Numbered from the stretch's first letter, positions 1 to 8,744 are shown. The stretch is 64,000 nt of DNA from Deinococcus peraridilitoris DSM 19664 (GCF_000317835.1 NC_019793.1:3574001-3638000), one strand, 5' to 3'. The notes: generated by a model not told the origin, from the letters alone. A program made the numbers and translations.

Positions 1-1
1 T

Positions 2-232
2 GATCTGAATTTCGGCTGGCGCCTCACCGAGCTCGCCTGGTCGACACGTTGCGTGCTGGCCGTTGCGCAGCTGCAGGACCTGCTGAACCTGGGCAGCGAG
101 GCGCGCATCAACCTGCCCGGCAGTCTGGGCGCCCACAACTGGACCTGGCGCGCTCGTCCGGAAGCGTTCAGCTCCGAACTTGCCCGTGATTTGCGCGCGC
201 TGACCGAGCGTCATGACCGGTTGCCCCGCTGA
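2..232 (+). CDS. malQ: 4-alpha-glucanotransferase, C-terminal end (partial)
   Basis: Only the last 76 codons are in the window; the 5' part lies before base 1. The open frame ends at a TGA at 230-232. The run GSEARINLPG followed by HNWTWR matches the conserved C-terminus of amylomaltases (the ...RMNTPG...NWSWR region of the GH77 family). The enzyme transfers alpha-1,4-glucan segments between maltodextrins in the cytoplasm. This fits the glgX-treZ-treY operon 36 kb downstream, which uses the same substrates. The family call rests on this short C-terminal signature only. Confidence 0.85.
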   Translation, partial: DLNFGWRLTELAWSTRCVLAVAQLQDLLNLGSEARINLPGSLGAHNWTWRARPEAFSSELARDLRALTERHDRLPR

Positions 233-425
233 GGACGTCCGTCGCGAATGGCCTGGTGACCGCAGCGTGAGACTGCTCGGCCCTGAAGAACAGCTCACCG
301 CAAAAGCGGAATTATTTGAGTTCGCTGCGACTTTTATCAGTTGTGCGTCAGGGCCCGTTGCTTGAATATGGGCACGCGGAAGTCCCCACGCCTCATGACT
401 CCAAACGGCTTCCCGGAGGTAGAGC

Positions 426-917
426 ATGAAACAAAGCCATTCCCACCGCATGACCGTTGGCGCCATCCTGGCCCTGGGTGTCCTCACCCTCGGCCTGGGA
501 GCGGCCCAGAACCGCGTGGAGCCCCAGTCGATCATTGTCGTGGGCACGTCGTGGATTGAAACGGCCGACTTGAGCGGCAACGGCGTGATTACCTACAACG
601 AATTTCGCCGGGTGGCCTTCAACTGGTTTATCGACGGTGATACGGACGCCAACGACGTCATCAACGCGGCCGAGTACGAGCGTGTGCAGAAAGCCGAGGG
701 CACCCAGCAGCGCGACGTCGTTGCCCGGCGGACGGCGCTCTTTCGCGCCGCTGACCGTGACCGTGACGGCCAGATCGGTTACTACGAGCTGGCTCGACTG
801 GCCAGTGCCCGCTTTGCTGCGCTTGACCGCGATAAGGACGGCAACCTCGGCCCGAACGAGCTGAGCTCGGTCCGGGGCAGCTTCGACGTGGCCATCAATC
901 CCAATCCTGCCCGGTGA
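426..917 (+). CDS. Secreted EF-hand calcium-binding protein
   Basis: The 163-aa protein starts with a signal peptide (charged MKQSHSHR, hydrophobic stretch about residues 11-25, AQ cleavage region). It carries four EF-hand loops at about 48-59, 72-83, 110-121 and 134-145, each with acidic or Asn/Ser ligands at positions 1, 3 and 5 and Glu at 12. The last two (DRDRDGQIGYYE, DRDKDGNLGPNE) are canonical. The start is fixed by GGAGG 5-9 bases upstream of the ATG. It stands alone between malQ and the adenosyltransferase gene and is followed by a hairpin. It probably binds Ca2+ outside the cytoplasmic membrane as a sensor, buffer or structural protein; the exact role is unknown. Confidence 0.85.
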   Translation: MKQSHSHRMTVGAILALGVLTLGLGAAQNRVEPQSIIVVGTSWIETADLSGNGVITYNEFRRVAFNWFIDGDTDANDVINAAEYERVQKAEGTQQRDVVARRTALFRAADRDRDGQIGYYELARLASARFAALDRDKDGNLGPNELSSVRGSFDVAINPNPAR

Positions 918-925
918 ACTCACCA

Positions 926-965
926 CGCGGAGGACAGTCCAGGGTGATCTGGGCTGTCCTCCGCG
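926..965. terminator. Hairpin after the EF-hand gene
   Basis: A 12-bp perfect stem (926-937 pairs with 954-965, 16-nt loop) lies just after the EF-hand stop codon. It has no T-run, so it is a candidate terminator by position and stem strength only. Confidence 0.55.
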
Positions 966-1026
966 CTCGTGCGGATTTTTGAGCGTCGCTCACGGTCCGC
1001 TTCTGGGGTCGGCGATAAGGTAGGGC

Positions 1027-1590
1027 ATGAAGCTTTACACCAAGACTGGCGATCAGGGTGAAACAGGCCTGTACGGCGCCGACCGCGTCAGCAAGGCCAA
1101 CGCGCGCGTTGAAGCATACGGAACGGTCGACGAGGTCAACAGCCTGCTCGGGTTGGTTCGCGCTCACCTCGGCCCCGACGACGGGGTGATTGACCGTGAT
1201 CTTGCGCGGCTGCAGGACGCGCTGTTCGATCTGGGCGCCGACCTCGCCACTCGCGAGGAAAGCCCTTACTCGAAAAATATCAGCCGGATTGACGCGCAAG
1301 ACGTGGCGGAGCTTGAGCAGCAGATCGACCGCTACCACGGCCAGGCGCCTGAGCTGCGTCAATTCGTTCATCCGGGAGGAACGCTCGTGGCGGCAAATCT
1401 GCAAGTCGCGCGCGCTGTGGCACGCCGTGCCGAGCGCGAAGTCGTTCGGCTTTCCCACGACGAGGCGGTGAACGAACACGTGCGGGTTTACCTCAACCGA
1501 CTTTCAGACCTGCTCTTCAGCATGGCGCGCGTCGTGAATGCCCGCGCCGGAATTGCCGAGGAAGCGTGGCACGTCAAGGGACGCCGGTAA
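1027..1590 (+). CDS. Cob(I)alamin adenosyltransferase, PduO/MMAB type
   Basis: The 187-aa protein makes adenosylcobalamin from cob(I)alamin and ATP in the cytoplasm. The N-terminal TKTGDQGETGLYG (about 4-16) is the ATP-binding signature of the PduO/EutT/MMAB family. The VEAYGTVDEVNSLLG segment and the C-terminal ARRAERE...YLNRLSDLLFSMAR helix region are the other family hallmarks, and length is normal. TAAGGT lies 5 nt upstream of the ATG and could be either a -10 hexamer or an RBS-like AAGG. No cobalamin synthesis genes adjoin it. Cobalamin use is also shown by metH at 53.9-57.6 kb. Confidence 0.93.
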   Translation: MKLYTKTGDQGETGLYGADRVSKANARVEAYGTVDEVNSLLGLVRAHLGPDDGVIDRDLARLQDALFDLGADLATREESPYSKNISRIDAQDVAELEQQIDRYHGQAPELRQFVHPGGTLVAANLQVARAVARRAEREVVRLSHDEAVNEHVRVYLNRLSDLLFSMARVVNARAGIAEEAWHVKGRR

Positions 1591-1597
1591 CCGGCCG

Positions 1598-2788
1598 TCA
1601 GTCGGCATGTAAAAATTCGATCAGGGCGTCGGCAACGGCTGCGGCCAGTCGGTCCCGGTAAGCCTCGGTGGCGAGCTTGCGTCCCTCCACCGGGTGTGAG
1701 CCGAAACCCACTTCAATCAGGATGGCCGGGGTCCGGGCATTGCGGATGACATAGAAGATGTTGCTGCCCACCCCCCGGTTTACCGCGCCCGTCGCGGCGA
1801 TCAGCTTGTTCTGTACGAGGTTGGCCAGTTTGCGCGAGTAGGTGACGTTGCTCTGGGTCAGCAGATCGCCCAGCAGATTCTGCGCGACGTTGCTGGCTTC
1901 CTTCGTGAGCTGTTCACCCAGGTTGCCCCCACCGTTTTCGCGGACGGCCAGCGCCCGGTTGGCACTGTCGAGCGGACGCCCGAACACCCAGGTTTCGATG
2001 CCCTGCGCGCTGGGCGAGGCGGCGTTGACGTGAATGCTCACGAAAGCATTGACCGTACCCGCGTTGGCCATCTTGGCGCGCAGGCCCAGGTCCGTGGATT
2101 TGTCAGGCGAAAGGTGCGAGTCGTCGTCGCGCGTCATGACGACGTCAATTCCCCGGTGCTGCAGGCGCTCACGGACCTTGAGGGCGAGACTGAGCGTCGT
2201 TTCTTTTTCGGTGACAAAGCCGACCATCCCTGGGTCCCGTCCGCCGTGTCCCGCGTCGAGGACCACCCGCAAGGTCGGGCGGGCGGGCGCGCGGGTGCTG
2301 ACCGGGGTCACGACGCCCGAAGCAGCAGGACGGGAAGTCGCCTGCGCCTGCTTCTGCTGGACCGCGCTGCTCACCGCAGCCCGAGTCAGCCTGGCCGCCT
2401 CACCGGTGGACGTGCCGTTTGGCCCGATGTCCACCACCAGCCGCGCAGGAGACTTGCCGTCGGCGGCCAGCACAAAGACCTTGGCGCTTTGATTGGCCGT
2501 GAGCGACAATGTAACGAGACTGCCGTCGTGGGTGCCGGAAACGCCGTATGCGCTGACATTCGGAGAACTGACCTTGCCGTGTTCGCTGGCGAGAGTCACG
2601 TCAAGTGTGACGCTGACCTTGCCGGGTTGAGTGTCCACCCGGTACGTGGCATTTTTCGGAAGATCGAAGGCCAGGCGGGTGTAGTCCGGGTGCAGGCCGA
2701 CGCGTGGCGCTGCGAGGGCGGTCGAAGGGCTGAGCAGCAGCATGCCCAGCGTCAGACAGAGTCGGAGAGAAAGAGAGGGCCGCTTCAC
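1598..2788 (-). CDS. N-acetylmuramoyl-L-alanine amidase (AMIN + Amidase_3)
   Basis: This exported hydrolase cleaves the amide bond between MurNAc and L-Ala in peptidoglycan. From the chosen GTG start it has a signal peptide (KRPSLSLRLCLTLGMLLL... ending ALA), an AMIN domain from about residue 28 to 130 that would target the septum or wall, a Thr/Ala/Pro linker, and an Amidase_3 domain from about 175 to the end. Zn ligands are seen in DAGHGG, the following Glu region and SIHVNA; the catalytic Glu is in LIEVGF. The GTG at 2788 is preferred because TACACT lies 10 nt upstream and the signal peptide then begins correctly. An ATG at 2827 is in frame but would sit upstream of that promoter. Confidence 0.9.
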   Translation of the reverse strand: MKRPSLSLRLCLTLGMLLLSPSTALAAPRVGLHPDYTRLAFDLPKNATYRVDTQPGKVSVTLDVTLASEHGKVSSPNVSAYGVSGTHDGSLVTLSLTANQSAKVFVLAADGKSPARLVVDIGPNGTSTGEAARLTRAAVSSAVQQKQAQATSRPAASGVVTPVSTRAPARPTLRVVLDAGHGGRDPGMVGFVTEKETTLSLALKVRERLQHRGIDVVMTRDDDSHLSPDKSTDLGLRAKMANAGTVNAFVSIHVNAASPSAQGIETWVFGRPLDSANRALAVRENGGGNLGEQLTKEASNVAQNLLGDLLTQSNVTYSRKLANLVQNKLIAATGAVNRGVGSNIFYVIRNARTPAILIEVGFGSHPVEGRKLATEAYRDRLAAAVADALIEFLHAD

Positions 2789-2798
2789 TTCTCCTGGC

Positions 2799-2804
2799 AG
2801 TGTA
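2799..2804 (-). promoter_or_regulatory. -10 hexamer TACACT of the amidase gene
   Basis: TACACT on the minus strand ends 10 nt before the GTG at 2788, so the mRNA leader would be only a few bases long. No clear -35 is visible. Confidence 0.5.
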
Positions 2805-2901
2805 AACGAAGTCACGCTGTGCCGCATCGTGCAACTATGAGAAAGATGCGGCGCTGATTCGTCCCTGACGCGAGTTTTCACGCATCTCAGGCCCAAATTG
2901 T

Positions 2902-2907
2902 TAGACT
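2902..2907 (+). promoter_or_regulatory. Leaderless -10 TAGACT of the OstA-like gene
   Basis: TAGACT is followed by 7 nt and then the ATG at 2915. There is no Shine-Dalgarno sequence, so the transcript probably starts at or next to the ATG. Confidence 0.7.
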
Positions 2908-2914
2908 CGTTCTC

Positions 2915-3544
2915 ATGAGACGAGCCCTGATGATCACTGCTGCGCTCTGGGGCGTGTCCTCGGCCGCAACGTTTGCGGGATTTTCCATCAAGCCTTACGG
3001 CGACCAGAAGCTCAATTTGCAGACCGGCACAACGGTCCTGGGTAAGGGCGGCGTGGCCAGCGATGCGGAACGCGGCGTCAGCGTGGACGCCAAATACATC
3101 GAATTCAAGGAAGGTGACTGGCTCAAGGCGCGCGACGCCAAACTGACCACCCGCGAGGGGGGCACGTTGCTGGGCCAAAATGTCGAATACCAGGCCAAAA
3201 GCGGCATCCTCAGCGCCAGCGGGAACTTGCAGTACGGCGACGCGCGCGTTCAGGGGCTGAGCGCCCGGACCATCAGCCTGGACACCACGAGGAAACTGGC
3301 GGTGGCGATGGGCGGGGTCAGCAGCCAGAAACCGGCCATGTCCGCCGATAACATCGTGGTGGATTACGCCAACAACCGCGCCGTGATGTTTGGAAATTAC
3401 CAGTACAGCTACAACCGCACCAAACTCAGCAGCGCCAAGGCCGACGCGGTGCTGCTGGTGACTTGGAACGCACTCGGTCAACCCAGCGCCAGCACCAAGG
3501 TGTCCGAAGCGCAGATTGCGCCTTACCGCGCGCTTCTGAAATAA
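2915..3544 (+). CDS. OstA/LptA-like secreted protein
   Basis: A 209-aa exported protein with an N-terminal signal peptide (about 1-21, ending ATFAG). The rest is a regular run of short beta strands with the OstA/LptA pattern: VSVDAKYIEFKEG, AKLTTREGGTLLGQNVEYQAKSG and LSASGNLQYGD. In proteobacteria such proteins form a periplasmic bridge for lipopolysaccharide. Deinococcus has an outer membrane but no classical LPS, so here the cargo would be another outer-membrane component. A LptD-like gene follows 63 nt downstream, after a hairpin and its own promoter. The fold call is from pattern only; the cargo is unknown. Confidence 0.65.
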   Translation: MRRALMITAALWGVSSAATFAGFSIKPYGDQKLNLQTGTTVLGKGGVASDAERGVSVDAKYIEFKEGDWLKARDAKLTTREGGTLLGQNVEYQAKSGILSASGNLQYGDARVQGLSARTISLDTTRKLAVAMGGVSSQKPAMSADNIVVDYANNRAVMFGNYQYSYNRTKLSSAKADAVLLVTWNALGQPSASTKVSEAQIAPYRALLK

Positions 3545-3560
3545 CCGGACCTGGCACAGC

Positions 3561-3587
3561 GGGCCGCTTCCAACCGGGAAGCGGCCC
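3561..3587. terminator. Hairpin between OstA-like and LptD-like genes
   Basis: An 11-bp perfect GC-rich stem (3561-3571 with 3577-3587, 5-nt loop) lies 16 nt after the OstA-like stop codon and directly before the next promoter. Confidence 0.6.
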
Positions 3588-3594
3588 CTGTCGC

Positions 3595-3600
3595 TACACT
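3595..3600 (+). promoter_or_regulatory. Leaderless -10 TACACT of the LptD-like gene
   Basis: TACACT is followed by 7 nt (gatcacg) and the ATG at 3608, with no Shine-Dalgarno motif. Confidence 0.7.
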
Positions 3601-3607
3601 GATCACG

Positions 3608-5422
3608 ATGAAGCTACCCTTTCCGGCATCCAGAAGGCTCGCGCGTGCCGGGCGTCTGATCTGGGCTTGTGCATTGCTCGGAACCTTGTCCTATGCCAGT
3701 GCTCAGGCGTGCCCGGAGCGCGAGGTGGAAATCGAGCAGGAAGGCCTGGGCGTCGTGCGCGCCGCTTCACTGGAATACGAGGAGGAGGTGGCGGTGCTGG
3801 AGTCGGCCTGTTTCGAGACCGGCCAGCTGCGCTTCGATGCCCGCGTTGCCCGCGCCGTCGAAGCCGGCGTGGACGCTCAGGACGTGCAGCTGAGCGGACC
3901 CGGCTTGCAGGGCCGCGCGCAGCGTGCCTCGAGTGAAGGCACAGAACTGCGCCTGTTCGGGGTAGATCTGGTGCTCACCTTGCCGTCGCTGGTATTCGGC
4001 GCGGTGCCCCTGCCGCCCGGTCAGTACGCCTTGATGGCCGACCGGGCTGACGTCCTGCCCGAAGGTGGATTGCGCCTGGGCGACGCGGCGCTCACCCACC
4101 TGCAGACCCGTGACCGCTACCGGCTGGTCGACGCGCTCTTGCAGGGTGAGCGCCTGAGTGCGGCACGGGCCGAGCTGGTCAGAATCGAGACCACGCAGTT
4201 GCAGGCCCGGCCCAACCGGGTCAGCGCCGGGCCAAGCGAACTCGGTCTGTGCCGCGATCCGCGCAGCCGCGAACTCGCGCTTCGCGCGAGTTCATTTGTC
4301 GCCACTCCCCAGAGCACAATCCTCACGGGTGCTCGGCTGCAGCTCTTCGGCCTCGGTCTGCCCAGTTTTGGAACGGTCACGCTGCCGATCACTGCGAGGG
4401 GCGACACGCTGGGTGAGAGCCTCGGCAACCTCGCGGGCAGCGCGCAAGCGTTCGGTGAGAGGGTGAGTCGGGTGGCGCCGCAGTTGCTGACAGGTGAGGG
4501 TCGTTTCGGAGTACGTGACTTGCCGCTGTTCGACGCAACGGGTAGCCGCCTGAACGTAGCCGTTCACCCACGTTACCTGGAATTCGGGGTCCGCACGAGC
4601 GTCGACGGTGCGGATGTCGAGATCGGCATTTTTCAGGACCCCGATACCGAGGGTCGGTCGGCAGCCGACGACCGACCGCTGCCTCAGCTCGCATTGACGC
4701 GGCGTCCGGTCAGCGGGCTTCAGCTTGCCCTGGCATTTCGCGGCAGCGATGAACTGAGCGAGTCCCGTGTCGGCTACGCCTGGAATGTGCCACTCTCCGA
4801 CGGCACCCGGTCGGCCTCGGCCCAGTTGCTGCTGGAAGCCGGCTGGGCGCATCAGGTGGGATTGACGGACGCCTTTGCCCGTGTGCAACCCCGCCTTGAC
4901 GGCACCTGGCGCGCCGGCGCGCTGGGCGTGGATGTCCGCGCCCTGATCGACGCCTATGCGCTCGCGGGCGGGTCACAGCTCAACGGCGAGGCAGCGGTGC
5001 GATTCGGGGTCACTCAGGGGCAGCTCAAGCTGTTCGTCGAGCAAGTCGAACGGCAGGTGTGGGGACGCGCCCTGCTGCCCGCCTTGCAGGTGGACCCGGC
5101 GCGAACCACTGGTTTCGGCGCGAGCCTCACACCTGCCGTTTCATTCGCAGGCGTCGAGCTCCGCACGGTCGGTTACCTGTCCCGCTTTGACTGGCGCTCG
5201 CAACGGTTCGACCAGGGCGAGCTGAGCGCGACGCTCGCGGCTCGTGTGCTGGACTCTGAAGTGGTGCCCACGCTGAGTTACGACTGGGCACAGGAACGCC
5301 TGGGCCTGAGAACCGAAGTGACGCGCTCCTCCGAATGCTTCGCGTACGGGGTGGTGGTGGAGGCATACCGCTTCCCGGACCGCAGCGGACTGAGCGCCCG
5401 GCTGAAGCTTAATTTGCGCTGA
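3608..5422 (+). CDS. LptD/OstA-like outer-membrane beta-barrel protein
   Basis: A 604-aa exported protein with a signal peptide of about 32 residues ending ASAQA. An N-terminal part of about 200 residues has OstA-like strands (VRAASLEYEEEVAVLESACF; LRLGDAALTHLQTRDRYRL). The C-terminal part, from about 310, is a series of alternating amphipathic strands typical of an outer-membrane barrel. It ends in SSECFAYGVVVEAYRFPDRS and a final basic-aromatic strand, which resembles the end of LptD proteins. It probably forms the outer-membrane end of a transport bridge started by the neighbouring OstA-like protein. It is shorter than E. coli LptD and the cargo is unknown. I infer fold and localisation, not biochemistry. 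Confidence 0.65.
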   Translation: MKLPFPASRRLARAGRLIWACALLGTLSYASAQACPEREVEIEQEGLGVVRAASLEYEEEVAVLESACFETGQLRFDARVARAVEAGVDAQDVQLSGPGLQGRAQRASSEGTELRLFGVDLVLTLPSLVFGAVPLPPGQYALMADRADVLPEGGLRLGDAALTHLQTRDRYRLVDALLQGERLSAARAELVRIETTQLQARPNRVSAGPSELGLCRDPRSRELALRASSFVATPQSTILTGARLQLFGLGLPSFGTVTLPITARGDTLGESLGNLAGSAQAFGERVSRVAPQLLTGEGRFGVRDLPLFDATGSRLNVAVHPRYLEFGVRTSVDGADVEIGIFQDPDTEGRSAADDRPLPQLALTRRPVSGLQLALAFRGSDELSESRVGYAWNVPLSDGTRSASAQLLLEAGWAHQVGLTDAFARVQPRLDGTWRAGALGVDVRALIDAYALAGGSQLNGEAAVRFGVTQGQLKLFVEQVERQVWGRALLPALQVDPARTTGFGASLTPAVSFAGVELRTVGYLSRFDWRSQRFDQGELSATLAARVLDSEVVPTLSYDWAQERLGLRTEVTRSSECFAYGVVVEAYRFPDRSGLSARLKLNLR

Positions 5423-5423
5423 G

Positions 5424-5482
5424 GAGCCCGGACAAAGCAGCAGGGGAGAAGGCGGGTTCTCCCTGCTGCTTTGTCCGGGCTC
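5424..5482. terminator. Bidirectional terminator hairpin
   Basis: A long, near-perfect inverted repeat starts 2 nt after the LptD-like stop codon and ends 4 nt before the stop codon of the convergent gene. The outer arms are GAGCCCGGACAAAGCAGCAG and its complement, so one hairpin serves both strands. Confidence 0.85.
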
Positions 5483-5485
5483 GCT

Positions 5486-6613
5486 TCAGGGTGATCTGGC
5501 CGCGACTTGCCCGCTGCTGGAAAGCGCTTGCTGAACGGCGTCGTTGATCCAGCGAAAAGCGGTGCGGCTGTTGGGGAGTGTGTAATCCTCGTGCGAACCG
5601 TGCTGCATGAACACATACACCACGTGCTCGCCGTTCGGCGTCTGGAAGTAACCGGTCATGGTCAGGATTTTCCAGCCGTTCCCGCCCTTACCGCCCCAGT
5701 AGACCATGGGACTGTGCAGTTGCGTCCGGCCATACCCGCTGGCCATCACCTCGCGCAGCATCGCACTCGACGACGGCGATAACCCCGAGGCCAGGAACTG
5801 CCGCGCGATCAAGGTTCCAAACTCAAAGGGCGTGGAGACGTTGTGTGTTCCCAGATCCGCTTGCGGGTCGTAGCGGTTTTCGAAGTACCGATCGAGATTG
5901 ACCTGCAGCACGTCAGCTCTCACTGCCTGCGACGCTGCGTCGAGCGCTTGGGCGAACTTCATCCGGTTTTCGGCGGTGGCGTTCGCAAAAACGGTCGCGC
6001 CCGGCCACGCGGGGTCGAGACCGGCCTGGGCGATCCACCAGTGCTTGGTGGGCAGCAGCAGACGGGTGCGGCACAGATGGAGTTCGTCGGCGACGGCCTG
6101 AACCGCACCGAAGCCGACGCGGCGGTGCAGGATGTCAGTGGCTGTGTTATCCGAATTATGAATCATCCTCTGCGCGAGGGTCACGACGTTTGAATGGTCA
6201 TACGGGTAGCGACCCAGGCTCTGGTTGGCGTGCGTGACCGAGAACTTTTCGTTCAGCGCGATTTCGCCGGCGTCAACACCGTGCAGCAGCGCCCAGAGCA
6301 CCGCCTGCTTGTACGAGCTCGCCAGCGGGTAAAGGCCGTCGGGGTCCTGCGCGACCACGCGGATCGGCTGCAGTGTGATCGGGTCGATACGGGCGACCCA
6401 CAGCCCCAGACGACCGGTGAGGGCGGAAGGTGGCGTTGGAGCGGGCTGGAATTCACTGCTCTGCAGGCAGTCGGGTGACGGCATGCGCGCCGCGGCGTTG
6501 TGCAGGATATCGCTCGAACCGGCACCCGGCCACCAGGAATAGAGCGCCCAGGCACCCAGGGCCATCAACAGATAGCGCCCTTTGCGCTTGAGCGTGAAAC
6601 GTGGAACGCGCAT
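5486..6613 (-). CDS. Serine hydrolase, class A beta-lactamase/PBP-like
   Basis: A 375-aa protein with an N-terminal membrane anchor or signal (about 12-29). It shows the three active-site motifs of penicillin-interacting enzymes: SxxK at S99-S-Y-K102, SDN at 154-156 and KGG (in place of KTG) at about 309-311. This fits class A beta-lactamases and related D-Ala-D-Ala peptidases acting outside the membrane. The start is only 3 nt downstream of the degV stop, so the two are probably co-transcribed. Whether it hydrolyses beta-lactams or edits peptidoglycan cannot be decided from sequence. Confidence 0.8.
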   Translation of the reverse strand: MRVPRFTLKRKGRYLLMALGAWALYSWWPGAGSSDILHNAAARMPSPDCLQSSEFQPAPTPPSALTGRLGLWVARIDPITLQPIRVVAQDPDGLYPLASSYKQAVLWALLHGVDAGEIALNEKFSVTHANQSLGRYPYDHSNVVTLAQRMIHNSDNTATDILHRRVGFGAVQAVADELHLCRTRLLLPTKHWWIAQAGLDPAWPGATVFANATAENRMKFAQALDAASQAVRADVLQVNLDRYFENRYDPQADLGTHNVSTPFEFGTLIARQFLASGLSPSSSAMLREVMASGYGRTQLHSPMVYWGGKGGNGWKILTMTGYFQTPNGEHVVYVFMQHGSHEDYTLPNSRTAFRWINDAVQQALSSSGQVAARSP

Positions 6614-6616
6614 CGG

Positions 6617-7459
6617 TTAAACGGTCACCGGCTCCAGCGCGATACCCATGGCTCCCGGACCGGCGTGTGTGGCCACCACCGCGCCGATGGACACCGTCCC
6701 GACATCCTCGACCTGGAGCCCTCGCATGCCCGCGCGGATTTCCTGAACGGCTCCTTCGCCGCCCTCGGTCACGAGCAGCAACGCGCGGCTGGGGCCATGT
6801 TGCTCAGTGTAGGCCTTGATGGAATTCACGATTTCCGCGACGGCTTTTTTCTGCCCGCGCACGCGGCCGGCCGCGTCGACTTTGCCCTCTTTGACCTGCA
6901 AGATCGGTTTGATGTTCAGCAAGCTTCCCAGCAGGGCCTGCGCGCCTCCGATGCGTCCGTTGAGGCGCAGGAAATCGAGGGTGTCCACCGTGAAGCGCAG
7001 CGTCATGACGCGCTGTATGCGTTCGAGCTGCGCGACGATATCGCTGGTCTGGGCACCTTCTCTGGCCAGCCGCGCGGCGCGGAGCACCTGCAGGGCAAGT
7101 CCGCCCGAAACGCTGCGCGAATCGACCACCGTCACCTGACCCGGAAATTCCTGCGCGGCCAGCCGGGCGCTGCTGCTCGTTCCCGACAGCTCACTGGAGA
7201 TGTGAATCGAGAGGACATGGTCTGCGCTCGTCAGGGCGGCGCGGTATGCGTCGGCGAATTCGGCCGGGCTCGGTTGTGAGGTCGACGGTGGTTTCTTGCC
7301 TTCGCGAACACCCTTGAAAATCTGGCTGGGCGTGATCTCCACGCCGTCCTTGAGCATGTTGCCGTCGAACAGAACATACAGCGGAACGCTCTTCAGGTTC
7401 CACTCGCTGAGGTGTTGTGGCAGCAGATCACTCGTGGAGTCCGTGACTATGGCAATCAT
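6617..7459 (-). CDS. DegV family fatty-acid-binding protein
   Basis: The 280-aa protein begins [12 protein letters not shown], the conserved DegV start, and has the two DegV lobes ([14 protein letters not shown] around 90-105, VDSRSVSGG around 120, [12 protein letters not shown] around 165). DegV/FakB proteins bind a fatty acid and present it to a FakA kinase; no fakA is adjacent. The ATG at 7459 is preferred over an in-frame GTG at 7468 because it gives the family's usual N-terminus; TAGGTT lies 12 nt upstream of it. It probably leads an operon with the serine hydrolase. Confidence 0.9.
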   Translation of the reverse strand: MIAIVTDSTSDLLPQHLSEWNLKSVPLYVLFDGNMLKDGVEITPSQIFKGVREGKKPPSTSQPSPAEFADAYRAALTSADHVLSIHISSELSGTSSSARLAAQEFPGQVTVVDSRSVSGGLALQVLRAARLAREGAQTSDIVAQLERIQRVMTLRFTVDTLDFLRLNGRIGGAQALLGSLLNIKPILQVKEGKVDAAGRVRGQKKAVAEIVNSIKAYTEQHGPSRALLLVTEGGEGAVQEIRAGMRGLQVEDVGTVSIGAVVATHAGPGAMGIALEPVTV

Positions 7460-7555
7460 GATCTTCACTTTAACCTAAGCTGATCGCGGTGCACTGCCTT
7501 CCGTCGCGGGTCGAGGGAACGGTATGACACCGGCCCTCTCATGAACGGGCCCGCC

Positions 7556-8575
7556 TCAGGTGAAGTCCAGGGGGCCGTATTCGCGTTGCAGGTCCCTCAG
7601 CAAAATTCGCAGCGCGGTGTCGCGTCCTTCCGAGCGGGTGACGCGCCACCTTTCCGCGGATCCCTCCAGTGTGACGAGCGCTTCGATGTGACCGCCCGCA
7701 TGCCGGATGTGTAGGTGAGGATGCCCGGCGAGCCCTCGACGGTCACGCTCGGGCAGCATGATCCACGGCGCGTCGATGTCACGCAGGTACAGCTGCTGCT
7801 CGGGAACGGCCAGACGGGACAGCCCGTGAGTCAGGGCCTCCATGACATCCTGGCGCCCTCCGATGAGTCCGCGCCGCAACCGGGGCTCGCGCTGGTTGTA
7901 GCGGATCATGTGTCCGTCGCGGGTGGTGAGATCGCCTCCGGCCGCGCGAACCAGGGCGTGCCCGGCCGCAATGTCCCACTCGGAGCGCGGATTGATGGTG
8001 AAGGTAGCGTCCGCCTCGCCGGCCGCGATGCGCGCGAGTTTATAGGCAATGGACCCGCTGGGTGCCAGACGCTCCAGCGCAAACCGCGACAGCTCGCGTT
8101 CATATTCGGTGTCGGAAACCGCGATGACCGCTTCCGCTGTCGGGCGCTCCGAGAAGCGCACCGGATCACCGTTTTTCCAGACCCCCTCGCCGACCACCCC
8201 CATGTACACGTCACCCCGCGCGGGGGCGGCCACCACGCCCAGGGCGGGTTCGCCCCGAACGGTGAGCCCGATCGACACCGCGTAATCACCGCTGCCCTTG
8301 ACGAATTCGCGGGTCCCGTCAATCGGATCGATGATCCACACCCGCTCCCTCGAAAGCCGTTCAGGACTGTCGGCCAGCTCTTCGCTCAGGATGCCGTCGT
8401 CCGGAAAGGCCGCGCGCAGTCCGGCCACGATGAGGCTCGAAGCTTCGCGGTCGGCGACCGTGACCGGGTCGTCAGGTGTTTTTTCCTCGACCACGAAACC
8501 ACGCCGCACGTGGTCGAGCAGCAGTTGTGAGGCTTCACGGGCCAGTTGCTCGGCCATCTGTAGTTCGCTCTGCAT
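7556..8575 (-). CDS. Inositol monophosphatase family phosphatase (CysQ-like) with C-terminal extension
   Basis: The first 240 residues or so form a Mg2+-dependent phosphatase of the FIG superfamily: LSEELAD supplies a metal-binding Glu, DPIDGTREF is the signature motif and WDIAAGHAL is the second motif. Substrates in this family include inositol phosphate, fructose bisphosphate and 3'-phosphoadenosine 5'-phosphate (PAP). A PAP phosphatase would fit the sulfate activation genes 50 kb away, but this is inference. About 90 C-terminal residues lie beyond the usual end of the family, rich in His, Arg and Leu. The ATG at 8575 is chosen with AAAGG 7-11 nt upstream; a GTG directly before it is also in frame. 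Confidence 0.85.
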   Translation of the reverse strand: MQSELQMAEQLAREASQLLLDHVRRGFVVEEKTPDDPVTVADREASSLIVAGLRAAFPDDGILSEELADSPERLSRERVWIIDPIDGTREFVKGSGDYAVSIGLTVRGEPALGVVAAPARGDVYMGVVGEGVWKNGDPVRFSERPTAEAVIAVSDTEYERELSRFALERLAPSGSIAYKLARIAAGEADATFTINPRSEWDIAAGHALVRAAGGDLTTRDGHMIRYNQREPRLRRGLIGGRQDVMEALTHGLSRLAVPEQQLYLRDIDAPWIMLPERDRRGLAGHPHLHIRHAGGHIEALVTLEGSAERWRVTRSEGRDTALRILLRDLQREYGPLDFT

Positions 8576-8706
8576 CACTGGGCCTTTCGAATCGCTGCCG
8601 TCGGAACTGCTTCAGAAAGACGGTGCACTGCCCCTGCGAATGAGCGAAGGGGGGTTCGAGGCGGTCGGGCAGAGGGGCAGTTGTCCATATTTGTCGGTTA
8701 TAGCGC

Positions 8707-8737
8707 TTGACGCCTGAGTTGGCGTCCGTGTTACACT
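8707..8737 (+). promoter_or_regulatory. Promoter of the aspS leader transcript
   Basis: TTGACG (8707-8712) and TACACT (8732-8737) are separated by 19 nt. TACACT is 7 nt before the ATG of the small leader ORF at 8745, the same geometry as other leaderless starts in this window. Confidence 0.65.
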
Positions 8738-8744
8738 TCCCAGC

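Noticed and set aside
2789..3481. Long N-terminal extension of the amidase
   Set aside because: The frame upstream of 2788 runs opposite the OstA-like gene. Signal peptide and TACACT position support the GTG at 2788.
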